A stretch of DNA of 64,000 bases from UBA668 sp041394605 (GCA_041394605.1 JAWKHX010000006.1:366866-430865), one strand, 5' to 3'. Shown: positions 40,386 to 51,751, counted from the first letter of the stretch. The notes: generated by a model not told the origin, from the letters alone. A program made the numbers and translations.

Positions 40386-41402
40386 ATGGGCGACAAGCGC
40401 ACCCTCAGCGTCGCCCAGCTGCGGCGGATGTCGAAGCTCGGCGATGCCGCGTCGTCGGCACTGCAGGCCGGGCTGCGGCCGGTGCGCAACCTCGGCTTCC
40501 CCTACCGCAAGCCGACGGTGCCCCGCGGTGTGGTGGTGCCGGCGGAGCCGTCCAAGCTCGGCGCCAACTTCGAGACGGACTGGGCCCGCAAGGCGCCAGC
40601 CCGCGTGGTGCGCACGGCCATCAACCGCGGCCCGCTGCAGGCGTTCGTGAAGGCCGTGGCCGACCCGGAGACCGACGGCGTCGACCGCCTGGCCGACCTG
40701 ATGGACCAGGACCCCGCACCGGCCGTCATCTTCGCCCCCAACCACCACAGCCATGTGGACACGCCGCTGATCATCACCGCCGCGCCGGAGCCGTGGCGCT
40801 CCAAGCTGGTCGTGGCCGCGGCCGCCGACTACTTCTTCGACAAGAAGGTGAAAGGCACGCTGGCCGCGCTGGCACTGAACGCCTTCCCCATCGAGCGCGA
40901 GGTCACCACCCGCAAGTCCAGCGACCAGCTCCGCCGGCTGATCGACCTCGGCTGGAGCCTGGTGATCTACCCCGAGGGCGGCCGCTCGCCGGACGGGTGG
41001 GGGCAGGAGTTCAAGGGCGGCGCCGCCTACCTGGCGGGCCGCACGGGGGCGCCCGTGGTGCCCGTCTTCATCGACGGCACCGGCCCGATCTACGGCAAGG
41101 GCATGAAGCTGCCCAAGCCGGGCAGTACGAAGGTGATCTTCGGCGCCCCCCTGTGGCAGGAGGACGGTGAGAACACCCGCCGCTTCAACGCCCGCATCGA
41201 AGCCGCCGTCACCGAACTGGGCGACGAGGCGCTGACCGACTTCTGGACCGCCCGCCGCCGCGCCGCCACCGGCACCAGCACCAAGCTGACCGGCCCGGAG
41301 TACACCGGTTGGCGTCGCCAGTGGGCGCTGCACGACCATCGCAAGCTCGGCAAGGCCGGCCAGCGCCGCCGCCAGAACCGCCGCTGGCCCGACCTCGGCT
41401 GA
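40386..41402 (+). CDS. PlsC-like 1-acyl-sn-glycerol-3-phosphate acyltransferase
   Basis: Membrane-associated acyltransferase of 338 residues. The acyltransferase block I is IFAPNHHSHVDTPLIITA (H-x-x-x-x-D), and block III is LVIYPEGGRSPDGWGQEFKG (E-G-x-R-S). VVPVFIDGTGPIYGKG fits block IV. The N-terminal 80 residues and a basic C-terminal tail are additions to the core. It would move an acyl group onto a glycerophosphate or other alcohol. It starts 1 bp after the LarA-like stop and is the last gene of the TetR-controlled operon, which points to lipid synthesis. Confidence 0.9.
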   Translation: MGDKRTLSVAQLRRMSKLGDAASSALQAGLRPVRNLGFPYRKPTVPRGVVVPAEPSKLGANFETDWARKAPARVVRTAINRGPLQAFVKAVADPETDGVDRLADLMDQDPAPAVIFAPNHHSHVDTPLIITAAPEPWRSKLVVAAAADYFFDKKVKGTLAALALNAFPIEREVTTRKSSDQLRRLIDLGWSLVIYPEGGRSPDGWGQEFKGGAAYLAGRTGAPVVPVFIDGTGPIYGKGMKLPKPGSTKVIFGAPLWQEDGENTRRFNARIEAAVTELGDEALTDFWTARRRAATGTSTKLTGPEYTGWRRQWALHDHRKLGKAGQRRRQNRRWPDLG

Positions 41403-41422
41403 CGACATCCCCGCAGCGTCCC

Positions 41423-41596
41423 CATCCGAGTGCCAGGCCGCCCATCGGAGTGCGACCGGCCCGCCCAGCCTCAGCCGGAACCCATCCGAGTGTGCACTCC
41501 GACCCCGGGGTGCGAGTCGGCACTCGGATGCGCCATCGCACTCGGACCGGGGACGTGGCACTCGGACCGGGGACGTGGCACTCGGACCGGGGGTGG
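41423..41596. repeat. Intergenic repeat array built on ACTCGGA words
   Basis: Between the acyltransferase and yceH stops the word CACTCGGAY or its complement RTCCGAGTG recurs about eight times. The last part is a true tandem repeat: the 20-bp unit ctcggaccggggacgtggca at 41541-41560 and 41561-41580, then a partial third unit. The upstream part holds inverted copies (CATCCGAGTG, GTGCACTCC). It could fold into several hairpins and act as a terminator for the convergent genes. Confidence 0.75.
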
Positions 41597-42232
41597 TCAG
41601 GAGAGGAAGTCGGCGAGGGCGGCTTCCAGGCGGGCCACCCGAGCCTCCAGGTCGGCCACGCGGTCGGCCATCACGCCACCGGGCGGGCCCCCGCCGGCCG
41701 CACCGGCGCCGGGCACCCGGTCCGCGGCGGGAGCCTGCACGACCCCGGCTTCTTCCGCCAGCAACTGCTGCCAGCGGGCTTCCTTCTGGCCTGGCTGGCG
41801 GTCCAGCAGGCGCACCTGCCCCTGCGCCGCCAGCACCTGCAGCGCGGTGTCGACGGCCTCCACGGACTCGAAGGCGTGGAGCCGCTCGGTGCGGGTGCGC
41901 AGCTCCGCCACGGTCTGCGGCCCACGGAGCAGCAACACCGCCACCACTGCGGCACTCGGCGCATCCAGCCCCCACGCCTCGTCGGCCACCTGGCGGTAGC
42001 GGGTGACGCTGCGACCGTGCGACGGATGGACGAACCGCAGCAGACCCTCGGCCTTCAGCTCCACCAGCACGGCGTCCACCTCGTGATCGTCGAGGTGCAT
42101 CACCGGCTCTCGCGAGGTGGACTGGTTGCAGGCCGAGACCAGCGCGTTGAGGGTCAGCGGGTACTGGTCCGGCGTCGTGCGCTCCTTCTCCAGCAGGCAG
42201 CCGAGCACTCGAGCTTCGACGACGGACAGCAT
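41597..42232 (-). CDS. YceH family protein (DUF480)
   Basis: Protein of 211 residues with two winged-helix domains. The start MLSVVEARVLGCLLEKERTT and PDQYPLTLNALVSACNQSTS, then REPVMHLDDHEVDAVLVEL are diagnostic of DUF480/YceH. The second domain holds AAVVAVLLLRGPQTVAELRT. The C-terminal helix (MADRVADLEARVARLEAALA) is a short coiled coil. Function is not established in the family; DNA binding is likely. It converges with the acyltransferase gene across a repeat array and is 8 bp behind the LysM gene. Confidence 0.93.
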   Translation of the reverse strand: MLSVVEARVLGCLLEKERTTPDQYPLTLNALVSACNQSTSREPVMHLDDHEVDAVLVELKAEGLLRFVHPSHGRSVTRYRQVADEAWGLDAPSAAVVAVLLLRGPQTVAELRTRTERLHAFESVEAVDTALQVLAAQGQVRLLDRQPGQKEARWQQLLAEEAGVVQAPAADRVPGAGAAGGGPPGGVMADRVADLEARVARLEAALADFLS

Positions 42233-42240
42233 TGCGCCGC

Positions 42241-42861
42241 CTACGCGCAGTTTTCCTTGGCCGGGATGATGATCGTGATCCCGAGGATGAAGCCCTTGTA
42301 GCCAGGGGTGTTCTCGTTGGCGGCATCCAGCTGGGCCACGGTGACGTTGAACTTCTTGGCGACCGTGCTGGGGATGTCGCCCTCCTGGATGACGTAGCTG
42401 CCGGCCTTGCAGTTGTCGCCGAGGCCGGCAACCGTGGTGGTGCTCTCGCCGCCACCGGCAGGCTGAGTGGTGTTCACCCCTTCGGCTGGGATGGTCGCGC
42501 CGGCCGGGATCTTGATGACCAGACCGGGGTAGAAGATGCTGTAGCCCTCCGTGTCCACGTTGGCCAGTTCCAGCGCGTCGAGCGACACCTTGAACCGGGT
42601 GGCCACGGTGAACGGCACGTCACCCGTCTGCACCGTGTACTCCGTGACCTCGGTGGTGACGGTGCCCGCGGCTTGGCCGCCGGCCACCGTGGTAGTGGTG
42701 GACGTGCTCTCCGTCGGCGGCAGCGTGGCGAAGTTGGTGGGGCCCATCTGCTGGATGCTCGAGGTCGTGGCGCTCTCTGCTTCGCCGCACGACGCAAGGA
42801 AGCCTCCAGCCGCAAGCACGAAGGGCGCGGCCAGAACGAGGAGCCGTGGACGGGAGGACAT
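42241..42861 (-). CDS. LysM-domain lipoprotein
   Basis: Secreted lipoprotein of 206 residues. The signal peptide MSSRPRLLVLAAPFVLAAGG ends in lipobox L-A-S-C, followed by a Ser/Thr-rich spacer. Two LysM-like repeats follow: YTVQTGDVPFTVATRFKVSL with YSIFYPGLVIKIPAGA, and YVIQEGDIPSTVAKKFNVTV with FILGITIIIPAKENC. LysM binds N-acetylglucosamine-containing glycans, so the protein probably sits at the cell wall. No catalytic domain is seen. It is 23 bp downstream of gltD and may be read from the same transcript. Confidence 0.85.
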   Translation of the reverse strand: MSSRPRLLVLAAPFVLAAGGFLASCGEAESATTSSIQQMGPTNFATLPPTESTSTTTTVAGGQAAGTVTTEVTEYTVQTGDVPFTVATRFKVSLDALELANVDTEGYSIFYPGLVIKIPAGATIPAEGVNTTQPAGGGESTTTVAGLGDNCKAGSYVIQEGDIPSTVAKKFNVTVAQLDAANENTPGYKGFILGITIIIPAKENCA

Positions 42862-42884
42862 GCCGGAAAGTGTAGGACCAGGGT

Positions 42885-44328
<1,444 letters not shown>

Positions 44329-44336
<8 letters not shown>

Positions 44337-47300
44337 GGCTCGCCTCCATCACTCGGGCCAGCGTGGCCTCTTCGTCCAGACCTTCGGCAGCGGCCGCGCT
44401 CATCACCTTGAGCACCCGCTCGTAGTCCGTGGGCATCACTTTCACGAACCGGTCGAGCGCGCCGTCGCCCCCGGCCAGCACGGTGGCGGCCACGGTGGAG
44501 TCCGTGTAGCGCACATGGTCGGCCAGCGTGGCGGCCAGCCAGGCGCGGTCCTCGGCCGAAGGTTGTTGCAACTGCACCATCTCCGGGTTGACCTTGGCCG
44601 GGAAGACCCCGTCGGGGTCGTACACGAAGGCGATGCCGCCGCTCATTCCGGCGCCGAAGTTGCGCCCGGTGGGGCCGAGCACCACCACCCGGCCGCCGGT
44701 CATGTACTCGCATCCGTGGTCGCCCACGCCCTCGACGACCGCGGTGGCGCCGGAGTTACGCACGCAGAACCGCTCGCCCACCACGCCGCGCAGGAAGATC
44801 TCACCACTGGTGGCGCCGTAGCCGATGACGTTGCCGGCGATGACGTTGGCCTCGGCGGCGAACGCTGCAGCAGCGCTGGGCCGCACCACCACCCGGCCGC
44901 CGGAGAGACCCTTGCCGACATAGTCGTTGGCGTCTCCCTCGAGGATCATCGTGATGCCCGCCGGCACGAATGCACCGAAGCTCTGCCCGGCCGAACCGCT
45001 GAAACGGATCTCGATGGTGCCGTCGGGCAGGCCCTGGCCGCGGTGCTGCCGGGTGACGGCATTGCCCAGCAAGGTCCCGACGGTGCGGTTGACGTTGCGG
45101 ATCGGCACGTCCAGCCGCACCTGCTCGCCCTGGTCGATGGCCGGCCGGCACATGGCGATGAGCTGCTGGTCCAGCGCGTGCTCCAGCTCGTGGTCCTGCC
45201 TCACGGAGTGGTGCAGCGTCTGCTGGTACGGGTTCTGCGGCACGGCCAGGATCGGGCTGATGTCCAGCCCCTTGGCCTTCCAGTGGTCGATGGCGGCGCG
45301 GGTGTCCAGCACCTCCACGTGCCCCACCATCTCCTCGATCGAGCGGAAGCCCAGCGTGGCCATGTGCTCGCGCACTTCCTGGGCGATGTACTCGAAGAAG
45401 TTGACGACGAACTCCGGCTTGCCGCTGAACTTCTTGCGCAGCTCCGGGTTCTGGGTGGCAACGCCCACGGGGCAGGTGTCCAGATGGCAGACCCGCATCA
45501 TGATGCAGCCGCTGACCACCAGCGGGGCAGTGGCGAAGCCGAACTCCTCGGCGCCCAGCAGGGCGGCGATGACCACGTCGCGACCGGTCTTCAGCTGGCC
45601 GTCGGCCTGCACGACAATGCGGTCGCGAAGGCCGTTCAGCAACAGCGTCTGCTGGGTCTCGGCCAGGCCGAGCTCCCACGGCGCGCCGGCATGCTTCAGC
45701 GACGTCAGCGGGCTGGCACCAGTGCCGCCGTCGTGGCCGCTGATCAGCACCACGTCGGCCTTCGCCTTGCTGACGCCGGCGGCCACCGTGCCCACGCCCA
45801 CCTCGGCCACCAGCTTCACGTGCACACGGGCCAGCGGGTTGGAGTTCTTCAGGTCGTGGATCAGCTGCTTGAGATCCTCGATCGAGTAGATGTCGTGGTG
45901 CGGCGGCGGGCTGATCAGGCCCACGCCGGGCGTGGAGTGCCGGGTCTTGGCCACCCACGGGTACACCTTGTGGCCGGGCAGCTGGCCGCCCTCGCCCGGC
46001 TTGGCGCCCTGGGCCATCTTGATCTGGATGTCGTCGGCGTTCACCAGGTACTCGCTGGTGACACCGAAGCGGCCACTGGCCACCTGCTTGATCGCGCTGC
46101 GGCGCTCCGGATCGTAGAGGCGGTCGGGGTCTTCGCCGCCCTCTCCGGTGTTGCTCTTGGCGCCGATCCGGTTCATCGCAATCGCCAGCGTCTGGTGGGC
46201 CTCCAGGCTGATGGAGCCATAGCTCATCGCGCCGGTGCTGAAGCGCTTGACGATCTCGCTGACCGGTTCCACCTCGTCGATCGGCACCGGCGGGCGGTTG
46301 CTGCGGAAGTCGAACAGGCCGCGCAGGGTGGCCGCCTGGCGGGACAGGCCGTCCACCAGCGACGTGTACTGCTGGAAGACGTCGTAGCGGCCGGCGCGGG
46401 TGGCGTGCTGCAGCTTGTAGACGGTCTCCGGGTTGAACAGGTGGATCTCGCCCTCCCGCCGCCACTGGTACTCACCGCCGAGTTCCAGCTTGCGGTGGGC
46501 ACGCTCCTCCGGCCGGCTGGGGTGGGCCGCGGCGTGGCGGGCGGCCACCTCGGCCGCGATCTCGTCCAGGCCGATGCCGCCGATGCGGCTGACCGTGCCG
46601 GTGAAGTACTCGTCCACCAGCTCGCGGCCCAGGCCGATGGCCTCGAAGATCTGGGCGCCGGTGTAGCTGGCGACGGTGCTGACGCCCATCTTGCTCATCA
46701 CCTTGAGCACGCCCTTGCCGGCGGCCTTGACGTACTTCTTGATCGCCGCATGCGGGTCCGCGCCACCCAGGCCGTGCAGCGCTTCGGCGATCATGTCCTC
46801 GATGCTCTCGAACGCCAGGTAGGGGTTGATGGCCCCGGCCCCGAAGCCGATGAGGAGGGCCATGTGGTGCACCTCGCGGGCATCGCCGCACTCCACGATG
46901 AGCCCGGCATTGGTGCGCTTCTTCTCACGGATGAGGTGGTGGTGGACGGCCGCCGTCAGCAGCAGGCTGGGGATCGGCGCGTACACCTCGTCACTGTTGC
47001 GGTCGCTGAGGACGATGATGCGGGCACCGTCGTTGATGGCCTTGCTGACCTCGTGGCGGGCAGCGTCCAGCGCCCGCTTCAGCGCCAACCCGCCGCCGGC
47101 CACCCGGTACAGGCCGCTCACCACGTGGGCGCGCAGCTCGGGGAAGCCGCCGTCGTCGTCGATGTGGATGATCTTGGCCAGCTCGTCGTTGTCGATCACC
47201 GGGAACGGCAGCACCAGCTGGCGGCAGCTCTCCGCCGGGCGCCAACAGGTTGGCCTCCGGGCCGACGGTGCCACCGACGCTGGTGACGACCTCCTCACGG

Positions 47301-48880
47301 ATGGCGTCCAGCGGCGGGTTGGTGACCTGGGCGAACAGCTGCTGGAAGTAGTCGAACAGCAGGCGCGGGCGCTCCGACAGGACGGCGATCGGGGTGTCGG
47401 TGCCCATCGAGCCGATCGGCTCCGCACCCGCACGGGCCATCGGGGCGAGGATGATCTTGCGCTCCTCGTGGGTGTAGCCGAAGACCTGCTGGCGACGCAG
47501 CACGCTCTGGTGGCTGAACACCACGTGCTCGCGCTCGGGCAGCTCGCCGAGCTGCACCAAACCCTCATCCAGCCACTCCTGGTAGGGCTCCGCCTGGGCG
47601 AGGCCACGCTTGATCTCCTCGTCGTCGACGATGCGCCCCTGGGCGGTGTCGATGAGGAACATCCGGCCCGGCTGCAGGCGCCCCTTCCGGATGATCCGCT
47701 CCTGGGGCACGTCCACCACGCCGACCTCGCTGGCCATCACCACCAGGCCGTCGTCGGTGACCCAGTAGCGGCTGGGGCGCAGGCCGTTGCGGTCCAGCAC
47801 GGCACCGATGACGGTGCCGTCGGTGAACGCCACGCTGGCCGGGCCGTCCCACGGCTCCATCAGGCACGAGTGGAAGCGGTAGAACGCCCGCTTCTCGGCA
47901 TCCATCGTGTCGTGGTTCTCCCACGCCTCGGGGATCATCATCAGCACCGCATGCGGCAGACTGCGGCCGCCGAGGTGCAGCAGTTCCAGCACCTCGTCGA
48001 AGCTCGCCGAGTCGCTGCCGCCAGGCGTGCAGATGGGGAACGCCCGGTCCAGGCCGGGGATGAGGTTGCTGCGCAGCAGGCTTTCCCGCGTGCGCATCCA
48101 GTTGCGGTTGCCCTGCACGGTGTTGATCTCGCCGTTGTGGGCGATGTAGCGGTACGGGTGGGCCAGCGGCCAGCTGGGGAAGGTGTTGGTGCTGAACCGG
48201 CTGTGCACCAGGGCCAACGCGCTTTCCACCCGCTCGTCGCCGAGATCGAGGAAGAAGTCCGCCAACTGCGGCGTGGTGAGCATGCCCTTGTAGATGAGCG
48301 TGCGGCTGCCGAGCGAGGGGAAGTAGGTGCGCTGCTCGTCGGACAGTTCGTGCTCGATCCGCTTGCGGGCCACGAACAGCTTGCGGTCGAGGTCGACACC
48401 GGCGGCACCCGCCGGGTCGCTGATGAACAGGTGGGCGAAGCTGGGCATCACGGAGCGGGCGGTCTGGCCGAGGCAGTCCGGGTTCACCGGCACCGGGCGC
48501 CAGCCGAGAGTCGCCAGGCCCTCCTCGGCCACGATCGTCTCGATGGCCGCCTGCGCCTTCTCCGCCGAGTTGGCATCGCCGGGGAGGAACGCCATGCCCA
48601 CCGCGTAGGCGCCGGCCGCCGGGAGGGTGATGCCATGGTCGGCCGCCACCTCGCGAAGGAACCGGTGGGGCACCTGGATGAGGATGCCGGCGCCGTCGCC
48701 CGTGTCCGGCTCGGCGCCGGTGGCACCGCGGTGCTCCATGTTGCACAGGGCGCCGATGCCCATCGCCACGATCTCTCGACTGGCGACCCCGTTGACATTG
48801 GCTACGAACGACACGCCGCAGGCGTCGTGTTCGAAGCGCGGGTCGTACAAGCCGGACGGCGCGGGAAAGAGGTGTTGCAT
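44329..48880 (-). CDS. gltB: Glutamate synthase large subunit, one apparent frameshift
   Basis: About 1517 residues when joined, the family's normal length. A short propeptide (MQHLFPAPSGLYDPRFEHDA) precedes the N-terminal catalytic Cys in C-G-V-S-F-V-A-N of the glutamine amidotransferase domain. The FMN domain has AQGAKPGEGGQLPGHKVYPW and VLISGHDGGTGASPLTSLKH. The 3Fe-4S site is GCIMMRVCHLDTCPVGVATQ, and the C-terminal GXGXG beta-helix domain is complete. Near 47240 the frame moves by one base between A-N-L-L-A-P and E-S-C-R-Q-L-V-L-P-F. No residues seem lost, so a sequence error is likely. The enzyme makes glutamate from 2-oxoglutarate and glutamine together with GltD. Confidence 0.93.
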
Positions 48881-49110
48881 CGAGTTCTGCTTCCACGAGA
48901 TCGGCGACCCAGGGTGGGCCGGACTGCTGGTGGCGCACGGGACGACGCTGGCCCGAGCGACGCCATGCTACGGCCTCCTCCCCCCGATCCGCCAACCCCA
49001 TTCCCACGGCCCGTCCCCTGCCCCTTCTCGCCCCTCCCTCCCTCTCCCGCCCTCTCCCTCGCCCCTCTCGCTCCTCACCCCCAGCCCCACGCCCCACGCC
49101 TCCCCAAGCC

Positions 49111-49166
49111 CAACTTGTCGCGGCCCAACCACCGAAAACCCCGGTCAGACCCGCGACAACTTCCAG
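49111..49166. repeat. 56-bp hairpin repeat, copy 1
   Basis: Runs from CAACTTGTCGCGG to CCGCGACAACTTCCAG with an inner ACCG/CGGT pairing around AAAACCC. It is nearly identical to the copy at 49208-49263 (one visible base difference, aacc versus gacc). TTGTCGCG pairs with CGCGACAA, which gives an 8-bp outer stem. Confidence 0.85.
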
Positions 49167-49207
49167 AGGACCGTGGGCAGCCCGAGCGCGCCACCCAGGA
49201 CACACCC

Positions 49208-49263
49208 CAACTTGTCGCGGCCCGACCACCGAAAACCCCGGTCAGACCCGCGACAACTTCCAG
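49208..49263. repeat. 56-bp hairpin repeat, copy 2
   Basis: Second copy of the 49111-49166 unit, spaced 97 bp start to start. The 41 bp between the copies are not repeated. It runs directly into the G-rich tract upstream of the pirin gene. Confidence 0.85.
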
Positions 49264-49303
49264 GGGCGGGGGCGGGGTGGGGGGTGGGGGGTGGGGGGTG
49301 GGG
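49263..49303 (+). promoter_or_regulatory. G-quadruplex-forming G tract upstream of the pirin gene
   Basis: At least five runs of four to six G are separated by single T or C (ggggggtgggggg pattern), ending 33 bp before the ATG at 49337. The sequence meets the usual G4 rule with very short loops. If transcribed, it could also form an RNA quadruplex in the leader and affect translation of the pirin gene. Confidence 0.6.
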
Positions 49304-49336
49304 AACAGTTGCGGGCGCAAGAATGTTGCACTGCGC

Positions 49337-50176
49337 ATGAGCGTTCGACTGATCAAGGCGCAGCGGGCCGTGGAGGGTGAGGGCTTCGAGGTGCGCCGGC
49401 CGTTCCCGACCCAGGCGGTGCCCCACCTGGACCCGTTCCTGCTGCTGGACCACATGGGCCCGACCACGTTCGATGCCGGCAAGGGCGTCGGCACGTCGTG
49501 GCACCCGCACCGGGGGTTCGAGACCGTCACCTACATGCTCGACGGCCAGATGGAGCACCGCGACTCGATGGGCAACCATGGCCTGCTGAACCCCGGCGAC
49601 ACCCAGTGGATGACGGCCGCGTCGGGCGTGCTGCACAAGGAGGGCCCTTCGGCGACCATGCAGCGGTCCGGCGGCACGCTCCACGGCCTGCAACTGTGGG
49701 TCAACCTGCCCGCCGCCGAGAAGATGAGCGACCCCACCTACCAGGACCTTCGCGTGGAGGCCAACGCCAGGCGGGACGAGCCCGGGGCGACCATCCGGGT
49801 CATCGCCGGCAGCCTGTTCGGCCTGGATGGACCCGGCCGGACCCGCTGGCCGATCTCCTACGCCCACGTGACGCTCGACCACGCCGCCACCGTCGTCACG
49901 GACCTGCCCGAGGGCCACCGCGTGCTCGTGTACCCGATGACCGGCGCCGTGGACGTGGACGGCACCACCGTCGCAGAGGGCGTCCTGGCCATCGTCGATG
50001 GAGCCACGCTCCAGCTCACCGGTGCGGCCGACCGCAGCGATGTGATCGTCCTCACCGGCGAGCCGATCGGCGAGCCAGTGGCCCGCCACGGCCCATTCGT
50101 GATGAACACCGACGACGAACTGCGCCAGGCGTTCCGCGACTTCGGCGCCGGCCGGTTCGGCGCACCGACGGACTGA
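49337..50176 (+). CDS. Pirin family protein
   Basis: Bicupin protein of 279 residues. The N-terminal cupin has FLLLDHMGPTTFDAGKGVG, HPHRGFETVTYMLDGQMEHR (metal-binding His-x-His and later His/Glu), GDTQWMTAASGVLHKEGPS and GLQLWVNLPAAEKMSDPTYQ, all of which are pirin hallmarks. The C-terminal cupin is less conserved (GHRVLVYPMTGAVDVDGTTV), and the protein ends with RHGPFVMNTDDELRQAFRDF. Some bacterial pirins have quercetinase activity or bind enzymes; the role here is unknown. It starts after a G-rich tract and is 21 bp before the next gene. Confidence 0.94.
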   Translation: MSVRLIKAQRAVEGEGFEVRRPFPTQAVPHLDPFLLLDHMGPTTFDAGKGVGTSWHPHRGFETVTYMLDGQMEHRDSMGNHGLLNPGDTQWMTAASGVLHKEGPSATMQRSGGTLHGLQLWVNLPAAEKMSDPTYQDLRVEANARRDEPGATIRVIAGSLFGLDGPGRTRWPISYAHVTLDHAATVVTDLPEGHRVLVYPMTGAVDVDGTTVAEGVLAIVDGATLQLTGAADRSDVIVLTGEPIGEPVARHGPFVMNTDDELRQAFRDFGAGRFGAPTD

Positions 50177-50197
50177 GCTGCCTACACTCGCCGTTCC

Positions 50198-51163
50198 ATG
50201 GAGGACGGCGAACCGCACGAGCCGCACGACAGCCCGGACACCGGCGATGCGGCCGACGGTGAGCGGCACGGCCGGCTCACGTCGCTGGCACACCGCGCCG
50301 AGCGGCTCGCCGAGTCCAAGGCGATGGCCGTGCCCACGGCCACCACCAAGCGGTTCTTCGAGATCGACGGGTTGGATCTCGGCGGCCTGTTGGCCGTGGA
50401 GCTCTTCACCACCGTCATCCCGCTGATCCTCATCGGCTTCGGCTGGTTCAGCCACTTCAGCTCCGACCTCAGCTTCGGCGACGTGCTCATTCGCCAGCTC
50501 GACCTGTCGGGCGAGAAGGCCGAACAGGTGCGCTCGGCGTTCGGTAGCGGGGCCAGCCTGAAGAGCGTCTGGACCGTCTTCGGCCTTGCCAGCTTCCTCG
50601 TGTGGGGCATCCCGATGGCCTCCGTGGTCGCCAAGGTGTTCGCCCGGGCCTGGCGGCGCGAGCGGTTCACCTTCCTCGTCGAGGTGCTGCGCGGCACCGG
50701 CTGGTTCTTCCTCTTCCTCGCCACCCAGACGGCCGCTGTCGTGATCTCCCGCCTCGGCGGTCGCGGCCTGCCGTGGAAGCCCCTGTTCAACCTGCTCGGG
50801 CTGGTGCCCTCGTTCGTGCTGTGGTCACTGACCCCCGGCATCCTCATCCGCAACGGCTGGGTCGGGCGCCGCTACCTGCTGCTCGCCGGACTCGCCGGCG
50901 TCGTGCTGGATGCGGTGCTGATCCGCTTGCTGATCCGTTACCTGCTGCCCGCGCTGCTCGGCGGCTGGACCGGCTTCGGCCCGATCGGCGTGGCGATGGC
51001 CCTGTTCACCTGCTGCACCGTGTTCGCCGCGCTGTGGGTGGTGACGGCCTGCCTGGGCGCCGTGCTGTGGGAACGCAACGCGCCCGAGGCCGTGGTGGTG
51101 GACGCCCAGGACGGGCCGAACCGCGGCGCGGCCGCTCAGGTGCCCAGTTCGCCGTTGCGGTAG
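50198..51163 (+). CDS. YihY/BrkB-like inner-membrane protein
   Basis: Membrane protein of 321 residues. A charged cytoplasmic N-terminus of about 60 residues is followed by five or six hydrophobic segments (LLAVELFTTVIPLILIGFGW, SVWTVFGLASFLVWGIPMAS, WFFLFLATQTAAVVISRLGG, LLLAGLAGVVLDAVLIRLLI, IGVAMALFTCCTVFAALWVV). The spacing resembles the YihY/UPF0761 fold, but key motifs are weak. Function unknown. The last 28 bp overlap the 3' end of tdk on the opposite strand. Confidence 0.7.
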   Translation: MEDGEPHEPHDSPDTGDAADGERHGRLTSLAHRAERLAESKAMAVPTATTKRFFEIDGLDLGGLLAVELFTTVIPLILIGFGWFSHFSSDLSFGDVLIRQLDLSGEKAEQVRSAFGSGASLKSVWTVFGLASFLVWGIPMASVVAKVFARAWRRERFTFLVEVLRGTGWFFLFLATQTAAVVISRLGGRGLPWKPLFNLLGLVPSFVLWSLTPGILIRNGWVGRRYLLLAGLAGVVLDAVLIRLLIRYLLPALLGGWTGFGPIGVAMALFTCCTVFAALWVVTACLGAVLWERNAPEAVVVDAQDGPNRGAAAQVPSSPLR

Positions 51164-51738
51164 TGGGTGCGGCACAGCAGTTCGTACCGCACGACGTCGC
51201 CGAACAGTGGCTGCGCGGACTGCTCGCCGGTGTCGCCGACCACGACCGTCTCGCCCTCGTAGACGATCTCGCCGTTGACGACACGGGCGTTGTGAGTGGC
51301 GCGGGCGCCACACCAGCAGCGGGCTTCCACCTGCATTGGCACCCGCTCGTCGGCGATCTCCAGCAGGCGCTTGGTGCCCTCGAAGAGCTCGCCCCGGAAG
51401 TCCGTGATCAGCCCGAAGGCGAACACGTCCACACCCAGGTCGTCCACCACCCGGGCCAACTGGTCGCACTGCTCGGCTGTGTAGAACTGGGCCTCGTCGC
51501 AGACCAGGTAGTGCAGCGGCCAGTGGTCCACCGCCAGCTTGTACAGGTCCAGCCCGGGCACCACCTCGATGGCCTGCGCCGCCACACCCAGCCGGCTGGT
51601 GACCTGCGCGCCCTCGCGGTCCAGCGTGGCGAGCAGGAGGCCGTAGAGGTCGCGGCTGGCCAGGTTGTGGTGGATCTGCAGGGCCATCGTGGATTTGCCC
51701 GAGCCCATGGTGCCGAAGCTGAACCGCAGTGTTGCCAT
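51136..51738 (-). CDS. tdk: Thymidine kinase
   Basis: Type II thymidine kinase of 200 residues that phosphorylates thymidine to dTMP in the salvage pathway. The P-loop is RFSFGTMGSGKSTMALQIHH, the Walker B/catalytic Asp-Glu is LVCDEAQFYT, and the lid zinc site is built from ARCWCGARATHNARVV and YELLCRTHY. The substrate Tyr region (GEIVYEGETVVVGD) is present. The ATG at 51738 starts right before the P-loop. It lies 13 bp behind the DNA ligase stop. Confidence 0.94.
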   Translation of the reverse strand: MATLRFSFGTMGSGKSTMALQIHHNLASRDLYGLLLATLDREGAQVTSRLGVAAQAIEVVPGLDLYKLAVDHWPLHYLVCDEAQFYTAEQCDQLARVVDDLGVDVFAFGLITDFRGELFEGTKRLLEIADERVPMQVEARCWCGARATHNARVVNGEIVYEGETVVVGDTGEQSAQPLFGDVVRYELLCRTHYRNGELGT

Positions 51739-51751
51739 GCCGTTGGTGACC

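Larger units (their letters stand above)
48881..49336. other. Divergent gltB/pirin intergenic region with pyrimidine tract and repeats
   Basis: This 456-bp gap contains no gene that I can support. From about 48975 to 49110 the plus strand is strongly C/T-rich (cccctcccctccctc-like runs). Two 56-bp repeats follow (49111 and 49208), then a run of G blocks up to 49303. The gltB promoter must lie on the left side and the pirin promoter on the right, but no clear -35/-10 pair is visible. Confidence 0.7.

Noticed and set aside
41423..41596. CRISPR array
   Set aside because: The 20-bp units are directly adjacent without unique spacers, and no cas genes are near.
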